From contig NC_133658.1 of the NCBI RefSeq assembly GCF_037893015.1, forward strand, positions 888,566,080 to 888,630,079: a DNA stretch of 64,000 bases, written 5' to 3'. Under the pieces are notes generated by a model. It was given only the letters and a program-made list of their open reading frames with translations, searched no databases and was not told where the DNA came from. Made by a program: the position numbers and the translations under genes. The number at the start of each line of letters is the position of its first letter. Position 1 is the first letter of the stretch. This stretch comes from Macrotis lagotis. Taxonomy: Eukaryota; Chordata; Mammalia; Peramelemorphia; Peramelidae. Positions 25,346 to 50,193 of this stretch are shown piece after piece.

Positions 25346-26248
25346 TAGAAAAACTTCCCTGATCTCCCTGGCTGTTAATGTCTTCCTTTTCCCTGTCAAC
25401 TTGTGTCTACATTGCATGTTGTTGGTCTTTATCCTTTGTTATTGAAGATCAAATAGTTCATGTGAACATCAAAGGTGTGTAGATATATGTGTATGTATGC
25501 ACACATACATGTTCTCTTCCTATTTGAAAGTTAGTCCTTTGTAGGCAGGGCTGAGTTTCCTTTTGTGTTTGTATACCCGATAATTATCATAAGTATCCAA
25601 CAGTAATCGACACTGGGTGAACCATGCTGTATACAGTAGGCACTTAATGACTGTTGATTGAATGAAAGGTCAGTTCTGTCCTCAGGTGTGCTCTCCCACA
25701 GGAGTTTTCACTCATAGGCCATACACATGAAAGTTGATTACCCTTTGGTTTGGATTTCTTCTGTAGGTTGGAACTCTAGGTCATCAATTTATCCCTTCTT
25801 TCAGAGCCCAGCACAGCTAAGGAAGCTCTATCAAGTACATTCCCATATATCAATCAACAGGGATCTTCTTTTGGCTGCTGTTGTTGATTCATTTAATATA
25901 CAACCATGGTGATGATGAAATACCATTGGAAACCATGACTGTATCCTGAGAATCAATCCTCTCTGACTTGCCTGGCAAAATTCCCTGATGTAGAGATCCT
26001 ACTGACATTTGAACTTGGGAAACTACCCTGATAAATCTCTTTCCAATGTCAACAGATTAGTTTCACTTCAGAAGCTTCTGGATGGGGACCCCTATGCCAT
26101 CTCCTACCTTCATCTTACCTCTAAATATGGTTTAATAACTCCTTTTAAGAAATTTTGTTAGTGGCTTTTATTTAACACCATAGTCATTTTTAGCCTTCTT
26201 AAATATGTCCTTTTTTAAGTCCTTCCACTATGGTCATAGTTCTTTCTC

Positions 26249-26292
<44 letters not shown>
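26249..26292. repeat. (GAT)n microsatellite at a SINE tail
   Basis: Fourteen or so GAT units abutting the tail end of the type B SINE that follows. The histidine-rich frame read from the other strand is an artefact. Confidence 0.9.
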
Positions 26293-26565
26293 TTTTCCTT
26301 CATTCTCAAAAAAGAACATAATGTCAGGGAGATGCCATGACATGCATATGAATTGAATTTGATGAGAGAGGTACCTTGCCTTTTCCTTTGGAGCCAATGG
26401 GTTCAATGACTAGATATGAATCAGATAGCCCTGGATTCTGGGAAATCAGGGTTAAGTCACTTGCCCAAAGTCACATAGCTAGTAAGTATCTGAGACTGGA
26501 TTTGAACTCAGGTCCTCCTGACTTCAAGCCCAGGGTTTTATTCTCTGTGCCATCTAGCTGCTCCT
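26293..26565 (-). mobile_element. Type B SINE (WALLSI-like)
   Basis: Runs from ttttccttcattctcaaaaa through gtcagggagatgccatgaca to the gccatctagctgctcc head. The microsatellite at 26249-26292 is probably its expanded tail. Confidence 0.7.
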
Positions 26566-26724
26566 TTCTCTACTCCCAGCATCAATGAGCCTTCCTTTGT
26601 AACTAAGAAAACCAGTTGAGTAAAATCTACTGACTCAGAGACCTTGTGTGCATTTGGAGCTCCACACCTATCTGACTCATTATTCTACTGAAAACATGTT
26701 AGTGCATTTTCTCATCCTTTCTCC

Positions 26725-26960
26725 AGGAATGTTGTTGTTCAATTGTTTAATCTTGTCTTACTCTTCACTTACGGATCATAAAATCTATAGAAGTTTTCTT
26801 GGCACAAATCCTGGAATGGCTTGCTATTTTCATAGTTTACCTTAATCTCCTAGAGAAGGAAATGCCATGCTACTCCAGTGACATAAATATCTTGCTCAGG
26901 GTCATACAGCTAGTAAGTGTCTGGGGTTGCATTTCAGTTCTAGGTTTCTCCAGGGATAAG
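26725..26960 (-). mobile_element. Type C SINE
   Basis: Starts gttgttgttcaattgtttaa and includes ttttcttggcacaaatcctg and tgctcagggtcatacagcta. Diverged. Confidence 0.6.
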
Positions 26961-27039
26961 AGCAGTCATTTCACTTGTTCTGCATTACGCTTCATTTTAG
27001 AGTTATTCTTGTTTATGTTATTGTAGTCATTGAGTATAT

Positions 27040-27410
27040 TCACTGGTCTTGGAGTCAGGAGGACCTGAGCTGAATCTAGTTTCAGACACTTAACATTGAC
27101 TAGTTGTGGGGCGGCTAGGTGGCGCAGTGGCTAAAGCACCGGCCCTGGAGTCAGGAGTACCTGGGTTCAGATCCGGCCTCAGACACTTAATAATTACCTA
27201 GCTGTGTGGCCTTGGGCAAGCCACTTAACCCCATGTGCCTTGCAAAAACCTAAAAACCCCCCAACAACAATGACTAGTTGTGTGACCTTGGGCAAGTCAC
27301 TTAACTCTGATTTCCTTGCATCCAGGAACATCTCCAGATTCATATGCTTGCTATGACATCATCTCCCTGATGTCTTGGTCATCTGTGAACATGAAGGGCA
27401 AACATTAAAG
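27040..27410 (+). mobile_element. Type B SINE, interrupted by a type A SINE
   Basis: Left part 27040-27108 and right part 27271-27410 (gaccttgggcaagtcactta through gacatcatctccctgatgtc) make one type B copy in the sense direction. The type A element at 27109-27270 is inserted between them. Confidence 0.75.
27109..27270 (+). mobile_element. Type A SINE nested in a type B SINE
   Basis: Near-consensus copy with a clear 12-base target duplication TGACTAGTTGTG at 27097-27108 and 27271-27282. The nesting shows that type A was active after type B. Confidence 0.92.
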
Positions 27411-27639
27411 GGTCTAATAGTTCAAGTGAAAGATGTCATAAGCTGCTAGAATCTTTGATTTAAAAGGAAATTTGGAAGTTCACCTGATCCCAGCCTTTAC
27501 TGATCTGTGTGATAGAATGGCAAGGTGGGGCTTGAATGTAGGTCATCCATGAATAGAGCAAGAGGCATCAGGGTATATTTCACCTAGTAGATCTTGTCCT
27601 CACCTTGGAGCCAAGAAGAATTGGGTTCAAATCCTACCT

Positions 27640-27845
27640 TTTGTGGGCAGCTAGGTGATTCAGTGGATAAAGCAGTAGGCTTGGGATCAAAGTTCAAATC
27701 CAGTCCCAGACACTGGGCAAATCTCTTCACCCTGTTTGTCTCAGTTTCCTCATCTGTAAAATGGGCTGGAGAAGGAAACAGCAAACCATTTGAGTATCTT
27801 TGCTAAGAAAACCCCCAGATGGGGGGGTTTGACCAAAAATGACTG
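27640..27845 (+). mobile_element. Type C SINE
   Basis: Sense copy: gggcagctaggtgattcagt head, then cagtttcctcatctgtaaaa and a gagtatctttgctaagaaaa end. Confidence 0.7.
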
Positions 27846-28836
27846 AATACTAGCACTGTGATCCTGAGAAACACAACTTTTGGGAGCTTATTTCCTCATC
27901 CAAAAAATGAGAGGGGCTGGATTCCATGGTCTCTAAGTCTACAATCCTAAGACTTTCTAAGCTTTTAATCAAGAATTACTGGATACATGACTTTGTGTGT
28001 TCTTGCCTGTGTATTTGTGTGTTTGTGTGTGTGTGCTTGAATAGCATTTATTAAGTGCCTACTAGGTGCTGGCCATACAAAGATAAGAATGAAAAGGTCC
28101 CTACCCTCAAGGAAATTGCATTCTTCTCAGGGGATTCATCTGAAGAGATAAGGAAACACCAAATATCTACTGAGTAAACACAAAGTAATTTAAGAGTGGG
28201 TAGTAGACCAACAGAGCAGAAATCTGTAATGGCTTCTGGGAGCAGGAAATGTCTGAGCTTGGGGGAGGGGGAAAAGGGAAAAGAGCCAGCATTTATTTAT
28301 CTTCCAGGCACTTTCCAGATTTCTCATTTGATCCTCACACAAGTCTGTGAGATAGGTGTTGTTATTAGTCCCACTTAACAGATGTGGAACCTGAGGCAGA
28401 TAGAGGATTAAGTGAGTTACCCAGGGTCACAAAGCTAGGAAATGTCTGAGACTAAGCCTTTGGGTTGGTGGTGGTCAAGGAATTCGGGAGGCTCTCACAA
28501 TCTGATCCCTTTCTCACATTATACTCCCCTCTAGGAATTCTGTGGTCCAGTGATACAGGCCCTTTTACCCTTCCTTCCCATGACAAATTCATGTCTTGCC
28601 TCTCTCTCTTCTCTCTTTCTCTTGACATCCCCAGTTCTCTCAAGTTTCAGCTCAAGCACTGCCTTCTTCAGGAGCCCCTTCCTCCTCTTCCTTGGCTGGT
28701 TCTTTCGGGTTATCCTTCTTTACTCTTTGCACCTATTCATTTGCCCATCATTAGGGAGGGCAGGTTACTTTATTTTATTTTTTTTTTTTGCCTATTGTTG
28801 CGGGCTCAGCTCCTAAAACGGTGCCTAGCACATAAT

Positions 28837-29183
28837 ATTGTTGTTTGGTTGTTTCTGACTCTCTGTGATCCCATTTGGGATTTACTTGGCAAAGTTATTG
28901 GAGTAAGCTTGTCATTTCCTTTCCCAGTTAGTTTTACAGATAAGGAAACTGAGACAGAAGTACGCAACTTGCCCAGGTTATCCAGCTAGTAAATGTCGGA
29001 GATCAGATTTTTTTTTTAGGTTTTTGCAAGGCACATGGGGTTAAGCGACTTGCCCAAGGCTACACAGCTAGGTCATTATTAAGTGTCTGAGGTCGGATTT
29101 GAACTCAGGTGCTCCCAGCTAGCCGCCCCGACCAGATTTAGACACAGGAAGATGAGTCTTCCTAACTCCAGACATTGAACTCC
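28837..29183 (-). mobile_element. Type C SINE, interrupted by a type A SINE
   Basis: Blocks tgtttctgactctctgtgat, ggcaaagttattggagtaag and acagataaggaaactgagac come first. The copy resumes after the nested element with agacacaggaagatgagtct. Confidence 0.75.
29011..29129 (-). mobile_element. Type A SINE, internally deleted, nested
   Basis: Antisense copy lacking part of the segment before the head. The flanking pair GATCAGATTT (29001-29010) and GACCAGATTT (29130-29139) is a 10-base target duplication with one mismatch. Confidence 0.85.
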
Positions 29184-29220
29184 TGGCACATAATAGGAAC
29201 TTAATAGATTGGTTAATTAA

Positions 29221-29465
29221 GCAGCTTGGTGCGGACGCAGCTAGACCACCAGCCCTGGAATCAGGAGGACCTGAGTTCGAGTCACATCACCCCGATGGCC
29301 CCTCATCCGGGGCCATCTGCCGTCCTCCTGATCCACCTCTGGCCACTGGATCCAGAGGGCTCAGGGGGCAGAAAGTGAGGCTGGGGACTCCGCACGGCCC
29401 CTCCCCCATCCAATTCATGCGCTTGTCATGACATCATCTCCCTGACGTCATGGTCTTCTTAGACA
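29221..29465 (+). mobile_element. Type B SINE
   Basis: Sense copy with caccagccctggaatcagga, then ctctggccactggatccaga and catgacatcatctccctgac. CpG-richer than other copies. Confidence 0.7.
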
Positions 29466-29470
29466 ACTAA

Positions 29471-29649
29471 TAATAATAATTATTATTATTAACAACAATA
29501 TAATTATTATTAACAATAATTATTTTTTTAGGTTTTTGCAAGGCAATGGGGTTAAGTGGCTTGCCAAGGCCACACAGCTAGGTCATTATTAAGTGTCTGA
29601 GGCTGGATTTGAACTCAGGTGCTCTATCCACTGCGCCACCTAGCCGCCC
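29471..29649 (-). mobile_element. Type A SINE with long AT-rich tail
   Basis: The body is 29522-29649. The 50-odd bases before it (29471-29521, AAT/ATT units) seem to be its expanded 3' tail, because AGACAACTAAT just before the tail is echoed by AGACAACCAAT just after the head. Confidence 0.75.
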
Positions 29650-30208
29650 AGACAACCAATCATTAAATCGATATATGAATCAAACGAATCAATTGATTTC
29701 TAGAGCGCTGCCAGGGAGGAGCGCTCATTCTTCCCTATTTGACAGGGAGGACCACTGAGGCACAAGGCGCTGCTGGACCAGGGATGGAGCGGTTGAGGGT
29801 CAAGGTGAAGGCGGAGAAGCGGCGCTTGGTAACCGCGGATACTTGTAACAAGTCGGAAGCACAAACTCTCCACCAGGCCGTCCGGCCAGGGAGGGGGAGG
29901 GGCTCTGCACGTTCCTCCGACGTTCCTTCCCCTTCCTCATGGAAGAGTCCACCAGTCCGCTCTCCCTCCCCTTCCTTTCCTCCACCAATGGAACGTGCCG
30001 GCTTCCCGGCGGCGGAAGGAAGAAGGGAGGGCGAAGAGCCAGGCGATACGAATCGCTCTCCGAGCGCCGAGGCCGCGGAGGAAGCCCGGGCCATCCAGGG
30101 GCGTGACCGAGCGATTGATAGCGCCTGGGGCCTGCGCGCCGGGCGTGCTCGCGGAGGGTTTTGCGCCTGCGCGCTGCTCGGCGGTCCCTTTCTGCCTGCT
30201 CGATCGTG

Positions 30209-42649
<12,441 letters not shown>

Positions 42650-42687
42650 ACCCTTTTGGGTCTGGATACGTTTTGTATATGATCTTG

Positions 42688-42693
42688 AATAAA
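42688..42693 (+). terminator. RPL22 polyadenylation signal
   Basis: AATAAA 38 bases after the RPL22 stop codon, followed by a G/T-rich segment. The short 3' untranslated region is normal for ribosomal-protein mRNAs. Confidence 0.85.
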
Positions 42694-45169
42694 ACTTGAA
42701 CCAAAGTGGTGGTTATCCTTGTCTTTCTGCACTGTGGATTGTACAGGATACTGGAAACAATTGGAAAGGGCTTTGGTTGGGCTGCTGTGTACTCTTCAAC
42801 ACTGAGCTGCTTCTGCTTGGGGATTTCAGTTTGGAATGTAACAGTGCCAAATTGGAAGTGAAAAAAAAAGTCATTTTAAAGGGACCTGATATAAATTCTG
42901 ACTGCTTTGAACCAGGTCCTCAAGGACCTTTTGCTTAGAAAAAGGCAGTCAGAGATTTGAGCCCTTCCACTTAGTGACTTTGGAGGAAAATATTCCCTCA
43001 ATTAGTAAGTTTTGTCTGTCTCTTTCCTCAAGGAAATTGATAGACAATTGCTACAGATATGGGGCTCTTAGTTTATTAAAAAAAAACAATTGATTTTTCC
43101 TTTGAGGCCCTTTAAATCAGATTGGAAACTGTTACTTGAACAAAAGTACTTGCAAAAAAAAATTCCTGGGACATTTGGCTGAATTCCCTGTTTTGATGAA
43201 AAATTAGACCTGGACAGGAAGCTGCTTTGAATAGCCCTTTTCCTATCCAAAATAAAAGATAGTCCATTATCTTGAATGACAATCTGTCCTGCAGAATTGG
43301 GCATGGGATGTGACAAAAGTATGATTTAAATGGAGTAAGTCTGTACAAGGATATATATTAGTCAATAGCCATTGTTGGAAAAATCCTAATTTTTGCTGTG
43401 CAGCTGCAGACAGTGGCCTCCAGCAGGGGGAGCCAGAGATAAGGAACAACTGTTTACCAAACTGTAATGGTGGTCTACACTGCAGGACTACTGTTGGCCA
43501 TAAAGGAAGACTCCATGGCAATAGAAACCAAAATGGGACACTAAGAAATATCAGAGATTCTACCAGGCTAGTTCTAGAATAAAGATTTTCTAACAAATAA
43601 GCTTGCAAGTTGATAAACTTGAGATAGAATAAAGCCCAAGTTCCTGGTGAGGAGAATGAGATAGGTGGTCTCTAGGTTTTCATTTTGCCATTAAAATTAG
43701 AAATGGGGAGGGATATGATTAAAGTTATAATGACATTACGACGAAAGACAGAACATTTTTGAGATTGAATTTAAGAAACATTTTCCAAGTATTTTAGGAA
43801 CTAATTCTGCTGGAGCTTTCTCCTGTTTACAATTAAGTGTACTTGTGTGTATAGAACTTCCAATGCCTGCAGCCAATTTCCCTGGCTCTGCTGGGTGGTT
43901 GGAGGTGGTGGGCCAATGGCCAGCAATCAGCTTAGACTAGCTTTAGAACAGAACTACCTGGGAGGTGTCCAACTTTAGCTCCTACTTGTGGTTTGAGGTA
44001 ATCAAGTGAGAATTTAGTATTTTGACTTGTGGAAAATTCCTGGACAAATCCCACTGTTGTGTAAATAAATGATCCCTGAAGAAGGAATGTTTCTATAATT
44101 CTCTTTACCCTATAATAGGATTTTCCCAACTTATGGGGTCACGAGTCATTCTTTAGAGTGGCACAATGATTATATATGGCTTTGTCACATTTATTAAGTT
44201 ACATTAAATGTTACAATTGAGGTTTGAGAATATAGTCTGTTCCAGTGGCCATCTATCTACCAAAAGAAAGCACTGTCTGCAGAGATTTCTAGTGGGGTTG
44301 TTAAAAGCATTCTGGGTTGAAAATTGGCAACTAAGAATTTTTTAAACTAATGCTCATCCCAGATTTTTAAACTTGTATAAGACTTAAGTTCATTGATTTT
44401 TTTAAAGATGCTTTTTTGAGCTCTTGTAATGAGGCATTTGATCATATTTTATATTAAAGTGGCTAATGTGGCTATGGTTCTTGTGCGAGGACTATTTTTT
44501 AAGACCTGACTGCAGTTTTTTGCCTTTTGTTTGCTTTTGTTTTTAATTTACATTACAGTTATTTCCCAGTATAATCTAAATCAAGTCGGACAATTTGTGC
44601 ATTATTTCAACCTGGAATTTGGAGTCCTGGGGATCAGATTCTGGTTCTTCTGTTCACTGCTTATGTGACTTTGGGCAAGCCATTTAACCTCTCTGTGACC
44701 TCAGGTCATCTTGTCCCATCCCTTGCCTATGGTTACTCTCCCAGTGAGCAGCAATGTGAGTCCAGACTCTATAACATGTGGGAGGTTTGGATTTGTGACA
44801 CTGGAGGTATCTTCAACTTTAAACCTATTACTGACCTGTGGAGGAAAGGCGAGTTTCCTCATGCTTGTGATCAAGATTGGTCTTATCTCATTTGGTCTCA
44901 ATTCTTTGAATTTAGCTTCTTTTTGTCATTTAAATTTGCTTTGATGCCTTTTACTTTTCTACTAGTCATTTCCCCAATGAGTCTCCCCCACCCCCCACTC
45001 CCATTGAGCCCTCCTCACTGAAGGAGATACAATGACCCATCAGTGTAAACCTCTCACACTCATCTTCAGCTTTGTACTCGGTGGAGGGAAGGGGCTGTCA
45101 TCAATTCTGCAGGAGCTAGTTTGGTTTTGAAATTACTTTGCCTTTTATCTTTTTTTTTCTGTTGTTTTA

Positions 45170-45440
45170 GTATTTTTGTATTCATTGTTCTCTTGTTTCT
45201 GCTTTTTTAAAACAAGTCTTCCACGTTTTTTCATTCCTTCTGTCAGTTGTTATGGCATTATAATGCTCCATTACATTCATATGACAGTTTGGTTGTTCCC
45301 CAGTTGATGGGCACCCACTCTTGTTTCAAATTCTTTGCTGCAACAGAAATTACAACTGAATATTTTGATGCCCGTGGGACTCTCCCATTTGGCTCTGATT
45401 TCTGGGCATATGTCCAGTAGCAGGGTCAGAGGGTAGAGCT
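45170..45440. mobile_element. Possible LINE-1 3' remnant
   Basis: Blocks like gcattataatgctccattac, ccccagttgatgggcaccca and caaattctttgctgcaacag resemble those at the right end of the window. Family uncertain. Confidence 0.35.
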
Positions 45441-46335
45441 TGGTCAGTGACTTTCACTGATTATTTGTTGATCTCTACAGCAACAGAAATGCAATCCTCT
45501 GGAGTTATCCAGTTATTTCCTATTCAAGTGACATTTGTCCATTATGAATCTATGCCTGTCATGTGGTGGACATTTCCTTTTTCACAGTTGTGGGATAAGT
45601 GCTAATGATAATTCTGGAAGTGCTTTTGGTTTACTTCCTCTATAGTATCTGGGTTTGCTATAACCCACTTGAACATTGGTCTTCCTGGGTCTCCCAGCGA
45701 AGAGGCTGGAGGATTACTTTGGCTGCTTAGCACTGGAGACCCATGGAATACCACTGCCTAGGAATCTGAATTGGGATTTTTGACTTGCTCAAACTGAATT
45801 TTGGATCACTTGTTTTTGGAGATGTTGCCCTCCCTACCTGGTGGGTTTAAAATGTGCTGTTACATGAATCCGGGATTTGAAACGTTCACTGTTATCAAAA
45901 TGGTCTACCAACTCTGCAAGTCAAAAGCATTGGACATCACTGGAGTGATAATAGTGCTAAGACTGAAATGCTGACCTCCATCTAGGAATTTCTTAAAGGT
46001 TGATACTCATTCAGCCTTTGAAGTTATTTTCTTAAGTGTCCCTTTTCAGCTATCAAATGATTTTTTTCTCACTGATGCCCAACAGCATGGTGATAATTCT
46101 AAAGAAAAAGCTTCCATGTATCAAAAATCCTGTCCCCCAGAATTTACCAAAATTCCTTTCAATTCTAGACATTATACTTAATGCCCATTACTTTGATTAA
46201 TGCCCATTACCTGTGTAAACTGGAGGGCCAGGAGCACTTGCTTATCCAGATTGGAGATGTCCCTCCTAGAGGACTCAGTTCAGACTTGTACTTATTTGTG
46301 CAATCATTGAACAAAGTGGGAAAAGTGGTAAGCAG

Positions 46336-46479
46336 GGTGGCTAGATGGTGCAATGGATAGAGCACTGGCCCTAGAGTTAGGAGTACCTGAGTTCAAATGT
46401 GGTCTCAGATAATAATTACCTAGCTGTGTGACCGTGGGCAAGTCACTTAATCCCATTGCCTTGCAAAACTTAAAAAAAG
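46336..46479 (+). mobile_element. Type A SINE with target-site duplication
   Basis: Sense copy flanked by the repeat AGTGGTAAGCAG at 46324-46335 and immediately after the A tail. Confidence 0.9.
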
Positions 46480-48379
46480 TGGTAAGCAGATGAAAACAAT
46501 ATGGATTGAATGAAATCTGAAAAGGGTCAGATGTTGCTTTGTGGGTTTTAACTTGTTTTGAGTTAAAGCTACTGCAATCTTGGGTCACATTGGTAGGGAG
46601 CTGATAGTCATACAATCTATCTTCTGCTCTGGTCAGGTCATATCTAGAGTATTTAGTCAGTTCTAGGCTAATGTTTTATTACAGACATTGGCAAACTAGA
46701 GGACATGTGGAGCAGGATAATGATGACCTAGGACTTTACAACCACAGGGTATGTGCTTGGAGAAGGAGGTCCTGCTTGGGGGGGAGCCCTACCCAGTAAT
46801 ACCAGGAAACTGGATGAAGTAGATTTAAGGTTGATGTAGGAGAATTGTCTTGCTCAGCATCCCATCGCAAGGAGACACTAGGCAATTGTCATCCTGACCC
46901 ACTTGTTGAGTTAAAAACTTCTTTGGAGTGTGGCTTACTTCAGTGACCACATAAGGAACTCATACTTGTTCTAGCCCTGTGGCCATAGAAAGGAAAGGAA
47001 GTCTTGTCCTACCCTATCCAACCTTGGCAGCTTATGGCCTAGTTGGGGGATTTAAGGCCACCCTGCAGAACTGATAATGGAGCACAAAGCTAGGAAGTGG
47101 GAAACTGGAGTTCTGTTTTTGACTCTTTGTGATCAGTAGGTGTGCACCTAAATAACTCGTGCCTCTTTTTTAATCTGTCAAATGGAAGTAATAACTGCCT
47201 TATCAAACCACAGGGATCTTGAGGACCAAATGATGGAATGTTTGCTATTTTTCAATTAGATAATCAGGAGAAATAAGCATTTATATAATATCTAGCATAG
47301 GTCAAGTACTATATAGTAAGTGCTTTACAAATATCTCGTTTAATATTCTCACAACACCACAAGGGTAATGTTATTCTCTTTACAATTGAGGAAATGAGAC
47401 ATGGAGGTTAAGTGACTTGGCCAAGGTCACTCAACTAGAAAGTGCCAGATAAGAGAGAGCCTTAAGGATCTGGTTTCAAATCTAGCTTGACCACTTTGTT
47501 CTGTGACTTTGATAGTTTTATCTTCTCCAAGCCTTACTTTCTTCATCTTTCAAATGGAGTATGTGTAGAGGGGAACTCTAATTAATCTCTTCTAGCTCTT
47601 GAGCTTTAATTCCATGGGTCTATCAATCATAGAATTTTAGAGCTGGAAGAAACCATGGCAATCTTCCCATCTTCTCCTGACAGGGGATCTGGAGGTTGAA
47701 GCCCAAGATTCTGTTACCTGATTAGTAGCAACCACAGGCCTAGAAACCAAGGAATGTCATTCCAGAACCCCATGCAGTCATTGTTTTCTGTTGTCCCAGT
47801 AGGCTTCAGAATTGACCGGCACTGTGGGCCCTACCAGCTGTGCCAACTGTCCTTACAGGGTCTCGGCTGTATGAGATTGACTGTGCCCATCAGAGGACTT
47901 GGAGAAATCACTGTGCCTAACCAGTATTGAAAGACACTGAATGGAAATAGAGACTTTGGTTTTTAGGTCTTAGATTCGAATTAAATGTCTTTGATGAGGC
48001 CTAGCCCACAGAGTGTGGAGATGATCTACTGGAGGAGAGGAATTCTATGTGGACATGAGAGCTAACCCAAGAATTTGGGGTTTGTATCCCAGAGATAAAA
48101 TGCAGAGTGAAAGCTATTCTAATGAGAATTTTTAAAGAGTAAATATTTTTCTCCACTGCTGCAATTTCCTTCCAACAAAAATAACCCTCTGTAATGATGG
48201 ATTGTATTTATTCCAGACTCCTCGACCCAGTGACCAATTTGATGTGAGTCTTATTCTGCACCTTTATCTCCTACCTCTGCTGAGAGGATCCATTCTTGCT
48301 TCATTCTTTCATCTCCCCATTAAGTCCTACCTTTCCTAATCTTTGCTACTAGTATCTCCCTTTTAAGAAGATCTCCACT

Positions 48380-48512
48380 TCTCCCCATTTGACTGTTAGA
48401 TCTGCCCAAGGAGGGACTGTTTCTGAATTTCTTTGTATCCCAGAGCTTAACACAGGGTCTGGCACATTGTAAACACTTAATAAATGTCCATTGACTTGAC
48501 TCTGGAGTTGTG
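48380..48512 (+). mobile_element. L2-type LINE 3' end
   Basis: The sequence aagcctaacacagggtctgg-like block, then cacttaataaatgtccattg, matches the conserved L2 3' terminus (ttaataaatg plus ttgattga-like tail). Similar ends lie at about 25600-25660, 49540-49615 and 56855-56980. Confidence 0.55.
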
Positions 48513-49070
48513 ATTCATTGCATTAATCAGAGTTCCAATGTCCCTTCGTTCCTTTACATTTGTGTAATCATTGTATCATCTATTCTCTCAGTCCTTATTG
48601 CTTTACTCTAGTCAGTTCATGCATAGTCTTCTCAAATTTCTTTGAATTTTTCATATTTGTCATTTCTTATGTCAAAATGCCGTTTCCCCCCGTCATCCTT
48701 CAGTCAATGGATACTCCATTCCAGAAAGCATTTATCAAACCTATACTCCATACAAAAGGGCACAGAAGCAACATGAAAAACATCTGCTCTTTAAAAAGAT
48801 TTCTCTTGTCAACTCATGGTAGAAAGAGATAGCATAGCCTGGCCTTAGAGACCAGGAAGATTAAGAAATTACCCCGACACCCTGGCTCTGTGACCCTTGC
48901 CAAGTCACTTGAGTCAGTCAGCAATCAAGTTACTATAATACATCTATGTGTCAGACATAATGATAATTACAGAGAATGCAAAGAAACACAAAAACAAGCT
49001 GGGAAAAGATCAGAAATTGCCCCCTGCCCTCAAGGAGTTTATAATCTAATTGAGAAGACAACATGCAGCT

Positions 49071-49073
49071 CTA

Positions 49074-49130
<57 letters not shown>

Positions 49131-49131
49131 C
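49071..49131. repeat. (CTAT)n microsatellite
   Basis: Fifteen nearly perfect CTAT units. Confidence 0.95.
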
Positions 49132-49734
49132 AGACCCCCTCATCTGTTAGCTTTGCAATTGTTAAAAAAGGAATTAAGATTAGCCCATTCCCGATTCATT
49201 GAAGTCTCAGCAACTCTTTATGATCACTTTCTCTGTAAACTATCTTTTTAATGATATATTCTAGAACTGAATAGAATTCCTATTCTGGCAACCTGGTTCT
49301 GGAGCTCCTTTTTTTAAAAATCTGGATATTGTCTTCTTTCCTCATGCTGTAGCATATCTCTTATTTTCCACAATTTAAGCCTCTCATTTTAAAGATGAAG
49401 AAACTAAAATCCAGAGAAATTAAATATGTAGGCCATGTAGCTACTTAGAACCAGAGCTGGGATGGGGGCCCTAGCCCTTGACTCCAGATTTAATGTCCTT
49501 GTCACTTTACCAAGAATAGTAATCACCTTGAGGGCAGGGATAGGGTGATTTTTGATTTTGTCTCTTTCCAGCTGCTAGTACATACTAGATATTTAATCAG
49601 TGTTTGTTGATTTGAATTGCTATGTTAATTTTGATAAGGTATATGATAAGAATAGAATAGAAACCAGTGTAGTATTTTAAGGGCAATCCATTTCTAAGTC
49701 TGAATTCTATTGTTTGAACTTTGTTCTTGAAGGG

Positions 49735-50018
49735 AACCATGATATCAGAGGTGATGCCAGGGTTAAGTAAATGGATTGGATTTGAGTTAGGGGCTGCTGT
49801 GCTAAGTCACCATCCTTACATTCTCCTTCTGAAGTCAACTGGGTTTGGTAGTCAGGTATGGGTCAGGATGACTGGAGATGGCCCTGAATATGAGGCCTGA
49901 ATTTGACTTGCCCAAGGTCATACAGCTATTAAGTATCTAGTCTGACACCAAATTTGAACTCAAGTTCTCCTTACTGTAGAGGTAGTGCTCAATCCACTGT
50001 ATTATTTAGCTGCTCAAC
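49735..50018 (-). mobile_element. Type B SINE
   Basis: Antisense copy: gaaccatgatatcagaggtg, ggatgactggagatggccct and a tttagctgctc head. Confidence 0.65.
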
Positions 50019-50076
50019 CACAGCTTTTGTTCAGGTCCTTATCACCTCTTTCTTGGACTGTTGTAATAGCCCTTTT

Positions 50077-50193
50077 TTGTTTTTTGTTTTTGGAGGCATT
50101 TGGGTTAAGTGACATGCCCAGGATCACACAGCAAGTTAAATTTCTCCTGACTCCAGGGCCAGTACTTTATCCACTGCACCACTTAGCCGCCCC
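50077..50193 (-). mobile_element. Type A SINE, internally deleted
   Basis: Antisense copy joining acacagcaagtta to ctcctgactccagggcc, ending cttagccgcccc. Confidence 0.8.

Larger units (their letters stand above)
20418..30208. other. Head-to-head spacer between RNF207 and RPL22
   Basis: About 9.8 kb without a recognisable gene. The contents are a short GC-richer stretch near 21000-21380, an L2 fragment, several SINEs, an L1-like remnant and the RPL22 CpG island at the right end. The longest open frames fall in repeats or CpG-rich DNA and match nothing I recognise. Confidence 0.7.

Noticed and set aside
26215-26406. Polyhistidine frame
   Set aside because: Translation of the GAT microsatellite at a SINE tail.
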